This document shows, piece by piece, positions 10,781 through 23,240 of a stretch of 64,000 bases of DNA. This stretch comes from Hawksworthiomyces lignivorus (Eukaryota; Ascomycota; Sordariomycetes; Ophiostomatales; Ophiostomataceae), in the NCBI GenBank assembly GCA_002917075.1, contig NTMA01000068.1:124001-188000 (forward strand). Direction: 5' to 3'. A program made the translations under genes and the position numbers. Positions within the stretch are counted from its first letter, which is position 1; every line of letters starts with the position of its first letter. Below the pieces are notes generated by a model. That model saw nothing but the letters and a program-made list of their open reading frames with translations, ran no database searches and had not been told where the DNA came from.

Positions 10781-13700
10781 CTAGGTCATCCGTGCCGTCT
10801 GCGCCTGCGGCACCTGGCTGTTGCTGATACTGTTGGCCATGTGCTGCGCTTGTGCCTGCGCCTGTGCTTGTGCTTGGGCCACCTGCGCGCGCCGCTGCTG
10901 CAGCTGGGCAGCTGTGAGGTTGACCGCCGGCGGCGGTTGCTGATGGTGCAGGAGACCGCGCACACCCTCGTCAATCTGGAGCAGGCACTCCTCGATGCCA
11001 GAGAGGCCACTGTCGGTCGCACCGTCGCCACCGCCGCTACCGCCGTAGGGACTGGCTACGGCCGCGGTCAACAGGCCCCGCCAGCGGCCGGGCTGGCTGC
11101 CGCTGCCTTCGAAGACAGGCTTGAGCGCGCGGCCCAAGTCGTCATCGACAAGGGACGACGGCGTCGTCCCCCCTGCGGCGCCACCTCCGTTCGCAGACGA
11201 CCCATCCAGCGTGGGTGGCGGCACGTCCATACGGCGGATCTGCCAGAGGGTGGCACCGCGGCGGGCTTTGAGGCGGACCTCGAGAATAAGATGGCGGGGG
11301 CGGGCGCCGGCGACACCAGGCAGCACGAAGCGAATGACGACCCAGTCGAGAGCGCGCGGGAAGATGCCCATCATACCGGCGCTGCGCATCTGGATGTGTT
11401 CCCATGCGTCCTCGATGCGGTCGAGGGCGCGGTGCAGGGAGAGGGTGGTGACGAGGAAGAAGGGCACAGCGGCGAAGGTGGCCGGGTCGCTGGCGACACG
11501 GTTGAGGAAGTCGACCACACGCAGGTGTGGGCAGCCGTGCTCCAGCTGCAACGTTACACCACCGCTGCCGGTGGCAGCATTGCCGCCCTGCGCGAGGTCG
11601 ATTGAGACCGTCCACATCTTGTCTGGAGAAGAAGAAGAGGAAAGGATGGAAGCTTTCCGGTCTGCGTTGTTGCTGCCCTTAGCAGGAACAGCACTGCCGC
11701 CCAGCACGCCGACGCCGTAAGCGAACACGAGCCGGCGCAACGTTACGGTCTCGCAGCGGATCGCAGTGCCCTCGCGGCGAATAGCATCCAGGAAGCCAAC
11801 CAGGCGCTCGATGGCGCGCAGCCGGCCTACCAGCGTATCAATGACGGACTGGCCAACCTCGGCACGCAGGTACAGGCAAAACTGGCCTGTGCGGGCGTTG
11901 AAGGCCACGTCGTGGTCGGCGGCGCCGCCCAGCAGCTGGAACTTGGCGCGGTCCAAGACCGACAGGCGTGCCTCGGCCAGCACGCCAAGGCGCCGCCGAG
12001 CACGCTCGGAAGCAGTGGGGCCTGTGGAGTCGTCGTTATCGACGTCCACACCCCGGAAAAGAAGCTGCACAAAGTCTGAAGCCCACCAAGTGTGCGGGCG
12101 GCTGCTGCTGTTGGTGCGGTGTGCGGATGCTGCGGCGGCAGCAGCAGTCGTGGCCATCGGGCCGGCGGCTGAAGAGCCCATACCGCTAGGAGAGGATAGG
12201 GATAAGGAAGAGGAGGACGTGCCAGCCGTCCCGAGGAGTTCGGACAAGCGGATACTGATGGCAGGCAGCTTGGCGCGCGGTGGCAGATAGGGATTTTGGA
12301 CGCGAATGGCGCGGGCGGACTTGCGGCGGTGCAGCAGGGCCTGGGTGTCCGTGTACTGGGCCATTATGCCAGTGGCAAACACAGTCAGGTCGGAGAAGAA
12401 GGTGTCGTCGAGGTCGGAGGGACTGGCGCCCATGGGCAGCAGCATATGGGTGGCGATGCGCGCGCCGGGTTCGTTGCTGCTTCTGGGAAGGAGTTAGAAG
12501 ACACAGAACAGGAAATACGACAAAACAAAGGAACTGAGAAACCCACAACTTGACCAGCCACCAGCGGTCGCCGCTCAGGCTCAGGCTAGCCAGCACGTGC
12601 CACTGTGGCTCCCAGTCCGGCCGCTTGAGCCAGAGCACCTGGTAGGTATCGCGCAGATTGATGACCTGGCGCAGCTCATCGGGCTTGACGAGTGGTCCGT
12701 TGCCGCTTGGTGAAACCCGCACCACCATCCAGCCAAAGCTCTTGGCCCGGCGGCCCAGCTCTTCTTGGGCGGATAGGCAGCGAACGCTGTCCAGCATGAC
12801 AAACCCTTCCTCGACGGGATCTTTGTTCGCTGCGCTGGCGGCGCTGGCGTTACCGCTGGTGAAGAGGCCCTGGTTGATGCGAAGCTCGCTGTGGGCCATG
12901 ATGCGCGACTGTGGTGACAGGGCAAACAGGCCGGTGACCGGGTCGATTCGGACGACGACTCGGTCGCGGTGGGTGAGCTGGACGGTAAGGGAAGAGGCGC
13001 TCGCGTCGGTGCGGGAGATGCGCAGGCGCATAGTGGCCATGCGCTTGGCGAAGAGGGGTTTTGCCGCCAGCTTGGCGTGGATGCCTGAGAGAATGTGTGC
13101 GACGTGGCGCGCCACGACGATCTGCAGGATCTTCTCGGCCGAGACGGTGGTAATGGCGGCGGAGGTGGTTTCTTCGGACTCTTCTACAGGATCTCCTATT
13201 CCTGCTTCTCGTAGTATCGTCGACACGTCGTCTAAGTCGTCAACTTCGCTCTTGCCGCTGCTGCTGCTGCTACTACCACTCTTTCTCTTCACCTCCTTGT
13301 TGTCGCGGAACCAGCGCAGCACAAGCCGGCTGGTGACCTGCTCCTCAGGCACGGGCGGGTCGCTGTTGTTGTCGTCATCGTCGCTGCCGCCGCTGCCGAT
13401 CCGCCCGCTATGCACACCCAGGAGGAACCAGCTCTTGAGTCCTCCTGGGTTACTGGCGTTCCCAGGGTAGCGCATAGTCCAGTACTGGACGGCAACGGCG
13501 CGGTTGAGCTGCTCGACGCGCAGGGTCTCGATCCAGCGGCCGCGACCCAGCTCGCGGGCCTGACGTCGGACCTCGTTGATCTGGTGTGTCAGGACGTATT
13601 CGTGCAGGCAGCGGTAGCAGCCTGTGAGCCCATCCTGGGCCAGGACGCCGTTGACCTGGTCCTCGAGGGCCTTGCGCAGGCCATCCGTGAGGGCGCGAGG

Positions 13701-14735
13701 GGCGGGGGTGAAGAGGAAGCGCAGGTCGAGGAACCAGAGCTGCTGGGTGAAGTCGTCACTGGCCAGGGTCAGGTCGACCTCGAACTCGCCGGGGACGCGA
13801 AAGGTGGCACGGCCGGAGGCAATAGTGTAGCGGTTGCGGAAGTGGTAGGGGATGGTGTCGTGGTCTTCGAGGTTCAAGCGTAGGGAGAGCAGGGTGCTGA
13901 TGTCGTCAAGCCAGCGCAGCTGCTCTTGGGTGGTCAGGGGCGGGGGTTCGAGGAAGTCCAGGTCGGGCATCCAGGGGGCGGTGCCGCGCGAGAGGACCTG
14001 CAGCGCGGTCTTGAGATCCGGGCTGGGCACGCGGGCGGCGTTCAGGTTGCGCTTCAGGTTGAGCATGGTGAAGACGGCCTGCTCGTACTTGACCAGCTCC
14101 TCCTCGAACATGTGATTCTCCAGGTCGATGAGTTTGCTAATCTGAGTGGCTTTCTTGCTCCATTCGGTGATGACGAGGGCCTTGACCCAGTTGGCGTGCT
14201 CGCTCCGCGCAAAGTCCAGCAGCAGCTTCTTCTTCTCAATGTTGTCGATGGACCCGTCCTCGGCTCCCGGCGCCAGGGAGGTCGCATTCGCGCCGCCGCC
14301 GGCGCCGCCACTGCCACCGTTCATCGCCATGCCGACTACAGGTTTCCTAGCCAGTTCGCGTATGACGTCCTGCAGGTTATTGTGGGTTTTCTGTGCGAGC
14401 CGCTGGAGGAGGAAGCCCAGCGGCACAAAATTGCTCGTGACGTGCTGGATCTCGTCGGGGAGGTCATTCATGCGCGGCGACTGCGTGGGCGGGTGGGCAG
14501 CGCTGGTACTGCTCCCGTTGACCATGTGTGATACCGAACCGCCGCCGACCGGTCCACCTCCTGCAGCTGCTATGCCATCCATCGCGCCTTCTCGTCCAGA
14601 CGGTACTCCGTTCACGCCATTCATCTTAGGCGTCGACGATGTTCCTGCTGCGCTGCCGCCGCCGCCGGCGAACGCTCTGTCGCGATCTCTATCGTGATTT
14701 GTATGTGCGACTCCGTTTACCACGCCATTCTCCAT
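10781..14735 (-). CDS. med14: Mediator complex subunit 14 (Rgr1), 1296 aa
   Basis: Exons 14735-12547 and 12482-10781 with one 64-bp intron; the joined frame reads ...GDRWWLVKL then SSNEPGAR. MED14 is the scaffold subunit linking head, middle and tail of the RNA polymerase II Mediator in the nucleus. The recognisable MED14 N-terminal region begins at about residue 92 with LPDEIQHVTSNFVPLGFLLQ and QKTHNNLQDVI, after a low-complexity Gly/Asn/Ser leader. The body contains Ser/Gly-rich inserts (for example GSGGSDDDDNNSDPP and a KSGSSSSSSGK stretch). The C-terminus is Gln/Ala-rich, with a QAQAQAQAQ run coded near 10845-10880. The length is in the range of fungal MED14 proteins. Confidence 0.93.
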
Positions 14736-15623
14736 CGCGAGACACCCCCGTCAAACAAAAGAGGGTGTCGTATTCCCGTGCCAGGGACACGACCCGGCTC
14801 TCATCCAACGAGTCGAATACAAAAAAAGAGCGGTCGCTTGAATCGTATCGCGTCGTGCGGTGCGGTATATCGTAACAAGTAGAGTTTTGTCGTGTCGTGT
14901 CGTCGCTTTCGCAAACGGAAGTCGTTCTCCTTTGAGTTGCAACCAGAGGCGACGGAAGCAGTGGGAAAGCGGCAATCAGGAAGTTGTTGGCGACGACACC
15001 AGAGAAGCAAGAGATCGTGAGCGGAGAGTCCACAAAAAAGAAAAAGGAAGAAATGAATGGTACCAGGAAAAGATAGACGCAGCGAGGCCAGTAGAAGTGA
15101 GCGATTCCTGGCGGGGAAGAGGACTGAGGAGAAGGTAGTTGAGTTGATCAAAGTGAAGCTGATGGCAGGAAATGCGCGACAACGCGCCGGGGAGGAGAAG
15201 GGGACCAAAAAAAAAAAAAGAGGATCAGGAAAACTACGAAATGCGCCCCACAGGGATTGGCCTGTCCGCAGATGGATCAGGGCATTCGCATCGTAGAGGA
15301 ATAAGGACACAGGGGTATTATCGTACGCAGAGAGAGAATGGAACACAAAACAGAAAACAAAAGATGCAGGGAACAGAGGTGAAAGAGAAAGGGCAAAAAG
15401 GAAGTAAGACAACAATCGACACCCAGTCTTTTGGTCTTGATGGTAGGGGTTGCTCTATTGCACGCAGGTTCAGCCTAGCCTTTTAGCGAGAACAGGGAGA
15501 CCCGGCTAGTCATCCGGTTACGTTGCGGAGAGAGGAAATGCGATATTAGAATGGAAGAAGAAGAAGGTTTCAAGAACAGGTAGTCAGCATATGGTGGTGT
15601 TTGGCGGCGGTGCTTGGCGGTGA

Positions 15624-15662
15624 TGGTGGTGGTGGTGGTGGTGGTGGTGGTGGTGGTGGTGG
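15624..15662. repeat. (TGG)13 microsatellite
   Basis: Thirteen uninterrupted TGG units, about 0.9 kb upstream of the MED14 start. On the minus strand these would read CCA. A His run (frame of CAC) in a small minus-strand open frame is only a by-product of the repeat. Confidence 0.95.
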
Positions 15663-16204
15663 CTATTACAAGGGGGATGTATGTAAGAAAGACATTCACG
15701 GTAGAAACAGAGAGGCATGAGACCTTTGACTAGAGGCATGGAGACAATAATAGGAAATGGGCAGAAAGAGAGAAAGAGAAGGCAGCAGATCTTTTTTTGG
15801 CCCGAGCCCAGGTTTCCTGTTTGGTTTGGGTTGGTCTGGTTTTGGGTTGGTCTGGTCTGGTTGCTGGGTCTTTCTTTCCCTCTGCTGCAGCTAAAGCGTG
15901 GCAGCCCGCTACAACCACCATACAGGTACGTACACGGACAGCGCAAGTACCACTGATTCCCACGGCTACTGCTGCTACTACTGCTGCAACTGCTCCTTCC
16001 CACTGCTTCTGCCGCAATAAACATCGCTTTCACTACCTACACCCCTCCCCCCCTTCCTTCTTTCTCACAAGCTGCCAGTCGCGCTACGTGTTGCCCAAAG
16101 CTGTGAAACTACCGGCTATCATCTCATTATTATCCTTTATTTAATAAAGGAGCAATAAACCTATGTACATAATATGCATATGCATCGCCATGTTGGTTGA
16201 TTTG

Positions 16205-16214
16205 ATCACGTGAT
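16205..16214. promoter_or_regulatory. Palindromic E-box ATCACGTGAT
   Basis: A perfect 10-bp palindrome with a CACGTG core, the type bound by bHLH factors such as Cbf1/SREBP-like proteins. It lies 1.5 kb upstream of MED14 and 0.8 kb beyond the G6PD stop. CACGTG alone is expected about 15 times in a window of this size, so function is speculative. Confidence 0.2.
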
Positions 16215-16986
16215 GTATACTCTGGGACGATGCTCTTCTTCCTTAGTTGTCTCTGGTTTTCTTTTCAACACAGCTTACATACTCGTACATAATAAGCTCG
16301 TTTGATGCCGGGAGGGGACGAGGCCGACATGGGTCCCCGATAAGCTTAAAAGTGGCAAGCGACGGAGACAACTGAACATTCTATTCGCATGTTTGATGCA
16401 AGATAAAAATAGAGAAGAATACAGTGACGTATTCGCATGAGCCATTCCGCGATCTGCTTTTCTCTTCCTTGCTTGTTCAAAATACAACCGTGTATGAGAT
16501 AGGAATTAAATACATCAGGTACATACATTAAAAAGAAAAAGAAGAAACAGAAAAGAAACGAGAATAGCACGACCTGGCAAAAAGGGCAGTCCAGGGAACA
16601 GCAGAGAGCCAGACGAGCTCCGTCAATCTCTAGTGATAAGAGAGACACTACGGCATGCCTGACTACCGAGTAAAGCTCCAAGAAAATGCCATTAATACTA
16701 AAGCAGCAGAGCAATGCAATGCCATCGAAGACGCTCGACATGGCGAAAACGAAGGGGAAAGCTAGAGATGTCTTGGCATCCCCTAAAGTCTGCTCATAAA
16801 GATCGCGTCGTGGATTTTCAATGCCGTTTAATCTTATTTGATTTTTTTTAACTGTGGAATCACTTGTTATTAAAACATGTCCATTCAGTTACAGGCAATT
16901 ACCCTTATTCCCAGCCAAATCTTTCTCTCTTTCTCGTATTTCAATTCGGTCCTCCAAACAAAGCACAGGATCTGGTCTTGTGCTAC

Positions 16987-19288
16987 TTACAACTTGTTGC
17001 CCTGAGCGGCCGAGGTAGTCGGCCACGTGTATCCCGCGTTGTCAGCGAAGCGGTAGCCGTACGATGCAGTGAAGTCATCGAGAACAGCCGGGCCACGAGA
17101 ACCTAGTCACCACTTCGTTAGTCACTGCTTCTTCCTAGTCACAGGCCGCACAGCCACATTCAGACAGAAAACATCCATCTCGGTCCAGCTGGGCCAACTC
17201 ACCATATGGGTACTCCATGGGGACGATCTCCTTGTTGTCTTCGAGGTAGTGAAGCAGAGGCGTGAAGATTCTCCAGCTGGCGTCCAGCTCGTCGTCGCGC
17301 ACAAAGTTGGACTGGTCGCCGCGGAGGCAGTCCAGGATGAGCGACTCGTAGGCCTCGGGGATCTTGAGGTCCGAGAAGCGGCGGCGGTACGTGAGATCCA
17401 GCTCCGTAGCGACGGTCTGCATGCTGAGGCCGGGCAGCTTGGAGTTCATCTTGATGTAGACGCTCTCGTTGGGCTGGATGCGCATGACGAGCTCGTTCCG
17501 GGGAATGTCCTTGAAGATGCCCGACGTCACATCCTTGAACTGGATGCGGATCTCCGTCTTTTGCTCGTTGAGGGCCTTGCCGGCCTTCATGATGAAGGGC
17601 ACGCCGTCCCACCGCTCGTTCTTAATGAAGGCGACCAGAGCGCAGAAGGTCGGGCAGCGGGAATCCTTGGGCACAGTGTCGTCCTCCTTGTACGAGGGCT
17701 TGCTGCCGTCGAGGGACCTGCCGTACTGGCCGATGATGACGTTCTTGGGCTCGATGGCCGGCATGGCACGGAGGACGCGCACCTTCTCGTCGCGGATGTC
17801 CTCGGAAGAGAAGGAGATGGGGCGCTCCATGGCCAGGAGTGTCAGCACCTGGAGCAGATGGTTCTGCATGACGTCACGAACAATGCCGAATTCGTCAAAG
17901 TAGCCGCCGCGACCCTCGGTACCGAAGGGCTCTTTGAATGTGACCTGAACGTTGTCGATGTGGTGGCGGTTCCAAGTGGCGCCCATGAAGGAGTTGGCGA
18001 AACGGAGAATCAGAATGTTCTTCACCATCTCCTTGCCCAGGTAATGGTCAATGCGGAAGAGCTCCTTCTCGTTCCAGTCCGGCTCCAAAGACTTCTGCAG
18101 CTCCCGCGAGCTGGCAAGATCCTTGCCAAAGGGCTTCTCAACCTAGAGGACGAAAGACGCATTGTGAGCACGTTTGTAAGACCAGCTATAAGAAGAAGAA
18201 GAAAGAAAGCAGAGTAGGCCCAGTAGAGCAGCTTTTCATGGAACTTACAATCACACGCGCAATGCCCTTTGTAGGGTAGCAGCAGCGCTTGAGATGCTGA
18301 GAGACTATCGTGAAAACGCTGGGGGGGAGGGCCATGTAGAACAGACGGTGTGCCTCCTTGAAGTCCTTCTCAAGTTCCACGATGTGGTCATTAAGCTGGT
18401 AGAAGGACTCGTCGCGGTCATACTGGCCAGAGACATAGGTGCAGAGGGCGCAGAACTCGTCAAGCTGCTGCTCAGTCTCCTTGGTTGGCGTCTTGATATA
18501 GGACCGGACACGGCGGATGTACTCCTCGTGGTCCATCTTCGTTCTCGCATATCCGACGATCTTGATGTTCTTTGGGAGGAATTGATTACGGTACTAAAAG
18601 CAAGGCGCAACACGAGAAGTCAGCAGTGACGCAGAGCTACTTGCGTAGCGATTGAGCAAGCAAGTAAGAAGAGCCGATGGGAACGGATGAAAGCAAAGCT
18701 AGAGCTAGAACCGATATGCGATGTTGCTGGTGTCACTTACAAGACCGAACAGGGCCGGGTACTAATAAGCTGTTAGCTCTGTGTTTATGATATAGCCTAC
18801 TATCTTACCAAAAATAAATTACAAAGAAAATCCAAACTGAATCTCAGGTGGACTAGAACATACCGTCTTCTTCTTTGCCAAATCGCCGGAAGCACCTAGC
18901 ACAACGATAGTGGTGTCGGCCTTCAGTTCCATCATGCTAGAAAATTGGAAGAGAGGGCGTCAGCAAAGTATTTCCGAAAGCTGTCTACAGAAGCTATATG
19001 TCTGAAGCTGGGAGAAATCATGGGCTGTTATAGGTCTGTTTGCTGTGCGCCTGTCCTATCAACGGCGAACTGCTCCCCGCCTGATATTATTACAAGCCAA
19101 CAGAGGTTGGGGAAGCTCCCACGTTCTGCTTTCAACAAAACACCCACCGGGTATAATGGAATGCGATGCGGACGGGAGAGCGCAGGGCGATATAAAAAAA
19201 GAACAGAAAGCAAAAGGTTGGGCGGGGTAGATTAAGGCAAATTCGCAATGCAAAGAGAAATCACTTACCCAGTGTTTTCCAACGACAT
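16987..19288 (-). CDS. zwf1: Glucose-6-phosphate 1-dehydrogenase, 504 aa
   Basis: Six exons: 19288-19269, 18936-18864, 18761-18741, 18593-18249, 18142-17203 and 17102-16987. The enzyme makes 6-phosphogluconolactone and NADPH in the first step of the oxidative pentose phosphate pathway in the cytosol. Visible motifs are the NADP site VVLGASGDLAKKKT in exon 2, EKPFGKDL at the exon 4-5 join and the active-site RIDHYLGKE in exon 5. The C-terminal TWPTTSAAQGNKL is typical of the eukaryotic enzyme. The length of 504 aa fits. The first exon has only 20 nt (MSLENTG) and the third only 21 nt (YPALFGL). The first intron is 332 bp and the upstream coding strand is pyrimidine-rich. Phases agree at every junction. 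Confidence 0.95.
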
Positions 19289-22200
19289 GGTTGCTGCGTC
19301 CAAAGTGAAACTGGTAGTAAGATTGAGGAGAATTGGAAAGAAAAGGTACGAGGCGCTTGAAGAAAGAGAGTCGACGAGGACCGAAAGAAGCTCGAGCCCG
19401 AGGTAGACAAAAGCAGCTGAACCGAGAAGAAGTCTGCGAGACAAAGGGTAAGCTTCGAGAAGCAGAGGGAAAACTGCAGACTGGAAGGGACCCGGTGAAG
19501 CTACCTGAGATGGTTGGCAAACAGATGAGAGATCAAGCAAACAAAAAAGTTGGAGAACCCTCTTCGGACAAGAAGTTCCCACTTTTGGTATGAAGAGAGA
19601 ATGAGGAGAAAAGTAAGATCAAGAAAACAAGAGAGGAGAGAAGATGGAGAGGAAGGAAAAGACAAATAAAGAAGAGGGACCCAGAGAAGAGAAGGGGGGG
19701 TCGACGGTGGGCGGTGGGAGGAAGGTAATGGCTGTATCGTTGGGGGAGGTCCAAAACGATGGTGATGCTGGGGGGGAGCGGCGGCAGCGGGTGGACATAG
19801 GAGTTACGCGCAGTTTGGGCTACCCGTAGAGTCTTTTCCTTTTTTTCTTTGCTGATGGCGGTCGGAAAAATAGAACAAGGTGATGGTGGGGAGGAGGGGG
19901 GTAGGTAGAAACTACTGCTGCATAAGCCTATGAATTACAGCGGAGGAGGGGGAGCTGTTTTGCCATACAGTGGACCTGGGTGCGGAACAACAATGCGCAT
20001 GCGTGGTAATAATGTGCGTAGCGTCAGTTCGCATTTATCATATGGGTGTTACGAAGGGAGGTTGCTGTCCATTCTTCGCTGCTTCCTTGTTACGCGATTG
20101 GTAGGAGCTTACTCAGTATCGCAGTTTCCTGTAGCGGCATTTCCAATCGCCTTCTCCCTCTCTGCTTCCTTCCTTCTCATCTAGGTTGCTGCTCGAGCTG
20201 CCCAGATAAAGAAAGCCGCCCCTCTCACCAGACTATCTTGTCCGCCCAGCGAATGGCCAGGCGAGCCAGGAAAGAGAAGGATGGCGGCGATCCGCCCCTT
20301 CCGTCGTTTACGTATGTTTATGTCATTGTCAGTCAGTCGGTGCCATTCTCCAATAGTTGTCGCATTTGTTAGCCAGGTTCCAGCGCCTCTCTGTAGGGGA
20401 CCATTATCTGTATAAGCGAGAGCGAGCCATTAGAGTATGCTGACCAAATAAAATGTAAAACAGAGCAACGTAAAAAAAAAAGTACCGAAGCGACCTACCA
20501 ATATTACGGACTTATTCCCTTCTCTTTTCCTTTTTGGCCTTCTACAAATACAAAACAAAACATAAGCCTACATAAATAGAAGACCTTTCCAGGGTCCACG
20601 GAGACCACGTTGAGGAATCCACTTTACGAGCTCTATTTCTTCAGTTGTATTGGTAAGCATCGATGCGAAGAAAGCAAGGAGAGGGAGGAAAAGGCAAACG
20701 GCAAAAAGCTGGCAAAACAGCCCCGGCACACAAACACCGTTTGCAGAGGCGGTATTTCCCCATTGATCCACAGCAACACATCCCCTGCAAAGTTCGGAGA
20801 CCGCTACATTCCTTGTGCGGCACGTTCTAACAATAGGTCAAGAATGAGCAAAAACCTGGAGACCTTAGCCCAAACATATGTACTCCAAAGACCTGTAGAA
20901 GATTCTTATTTTCAATTCGGTTTTAGAGACTCAAGAACTCCGTAGACCGCATGTGGGCGGCCACAAAAGACAAAGGCAGAGCTTGCCAGCGGTGGTGGAT
21001 ATGTGCCCGCTCGATCTTGCTTTTGCATTTTCCACTTTGAGTCGCATTTCCGCAGACGCACCGAAAGCAATTGATTGAAAATTAGCTTTCGCCGAGCTTC
21101 GTAGCGGAGGAGCTTCCCTCTGCCACTTGCGTCTCTTGCTTCTTTCGCTAGCATCGGCATGTTGCCCCTCCTAAAACCGAGGGGGGGGGAGAGGTCTAAA
21201 CTGAAGAGCTTCCAACACGGGGCCGCCTGGCCCTGTTTCTGGATCCAGTCAGCAAAGAAAAGTCCGTGGCGGTGGGTCTGCCCGCTGGAGACCAGCAAGT
21301 TGAAGTGACTCCTGTACAACTTCTGTACTCCGTAGTCTCGTCGCAACAGTGGCAGAGGCGTCAGCCAGACGACGAAAAGGGTGCATGCCACGCAGAGCAG
21401 AAGCAGCCTGCTGGTCGTGGCCGCCCATGCCAGATTTTGTCGCAGACAATGTAGCATCAATGTCAGAAAGAGCGACAGCTCTATGCCGTGTTGTCTGGCT
21501 GGGAGGAGGGGGGTGGACATTCTAGTGGTGGGGCAGTCGCAAGAGCTCTTTGCACGGCTGCCACGGGTACCTTGACTGCTTGATTATTATTTTCTACTAA
21601 TGTATTATTATATCGAATTCTGCAGAGAGCTGATAGCAAAAAGGTAGGGAAAAAGAATTGCCCATCTATCTCCGGACTCCAAAACGGTTGTTCTGGCCAT
21701 TCCTAATACAATGCAACCACCCTTCAAAAATCTATTTCGAAAAATATTGCGCAGCAAAAAGAAGGCGAAGAAGAATACAAAAGGTGAAAACAATAGTGCT
21801 TGTGCCTCTTTCTAGATCCGGAAGCCCCTGTTCTGGAAACACCGCAAGGAGTCTGCGCCGGAGTTGTCTTCCCGGTTTGAGGCGGTCTTGGGGTTCCTCT
21901 GCTATGGGTTTTCCCTCTGCCGGAGAGCAGTGCGGCTCCTGCGCTGGGCTCCCCATCTGACGAGAGTCGACGCCAAATAACAGAGTATAGAAATCATTAT
22001 TCAACGGACATGCAGCCGATGTTCCTGTCCATTCCTTACATCCCTCTCTCTGACTTCTATCTCTTCCACACCACTGCTGCCCGTGCCGCCTTCATTTCTT
22101 CTTTTCCCTCTTCTATTTCCCGTCTGGAAAAAGCGGTAGTGGAGAATTTCGACAGGCTGCAGCAAGTTACGCATAGGGATGAACTACTAATAGTAGTTCT

Positions 22201-23240
22201 CTTGTAGGATAAGGTGGGGGAGCTCCTAGAAGAAGCTTGTAAGTGGAGAGAGTGCATGGCCCCAAAAAAAATTTAAGAGACCAAGCTCTTCTATCGGATT
22301 CTTGTTCCTCTCCTGCTTTCAAATCTTTCTAGTCATGTCATCACGCATCTCACCTTTCCGGGGATATCTCCGCCGTGCTCCGGTGCTGAGCTTCTTCGCA
22401 TTTGGCCTGCATACCTTCTGTGGTGGAAAAGAAGCAGATGCGGACTTCGCTTGGATCGATTCCTCCAATCATGCTTCATGATCTTTCACGGACGTTCAAT
22501 TCAATCCGCTTTCGCGTCTCTTTCCGCAAGGGAACTTCGTGGTTTTTTTTTCCCCAGTCGCGGCCTTTTAGTGCTTGCCAACGCCAAATTGAAATAATCT
22601 CAGCGTAGCAAAAAATGCATGCAAAAATGGGATCGCAGTGTACAAACTGCTGGCGTCATCTGTGAAGAGCCATCTAAAGGAAACCAGGCAGATCTGGAGA
22701 AGTGGATGCCAGGGTGTTGAGTACGAGTACATATAATAATACTCCATCATTTTGTCGCGGCGGCGCACGTGGCTTTCCCTGTGGATCTCTTTTAACAGTC
22801 CGCTTAGTCAGATCCCTCAAATGAGCCACATGCACCGCCACATATGGAATCCTCTTTCTCTACTTTCAAAGTCACGTGCTTGTGCGCGCACTGACCAGCC
22901 CTTTTAGGGTTTTGAGGTCTATTTTTTTTAATTCGATTTTTTCTTTGGGTGGAGGAAAATATTCGTGGCCGCCAAAGCCTCACAACTTTGTGGTTTGCTT
23001 GCCCTTCCCTTTCCTCTCCTTTCTCCTTCAACAGCCAAATCCAACGACACACCACGCGGACGCGACGAAGTAAGAAATTCCAAAACCCTCCTCCCACAAG
23101 AATAAAAGAAGCCTACCTTGTCTTCTTTGTTTCTTCTTCTGCTACATTCTCAATCGAAGCCTGCATATTAATCTTCACCGTCAGCAGTATCGGAGAGATT
23201 GAGAAGTGCCTTCTTGGTCACCAGACAAACATCACACAAA
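19289..23240. other. 4-kb gene-free stretch, divergent G6PD / eL33 promoters
   Basis: Both flanking genes point away from this region. About 19,330-19,720 is purine-rich on the plus strand (pyrimidine-rich for G6PD) and 22,000-23,240 is partly pyrimidine-rich on the plus strand (for eL33). The remaining centre (about 20,000-22,000) has only short frames without recognisable motifs. I see no tRNA, no repeat family and no transposon. Confidence 0.45.

Larger units (their letters stand above)
14736..16986. other. MED14 upstream region and G6PD 3' flank
   Basis: 2.25 kb between two minus-strand genes. From about 14,880 to 15,400 the plus strand is purine-rich, meaning pyrimidine-rich on the MED14 coding strand, as expected of a fungal promoter or 5' leader. 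A TGG microsatellite and a CACGTG palindrome are listed separately. No additional gene is supported. Confidence 0.45.
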
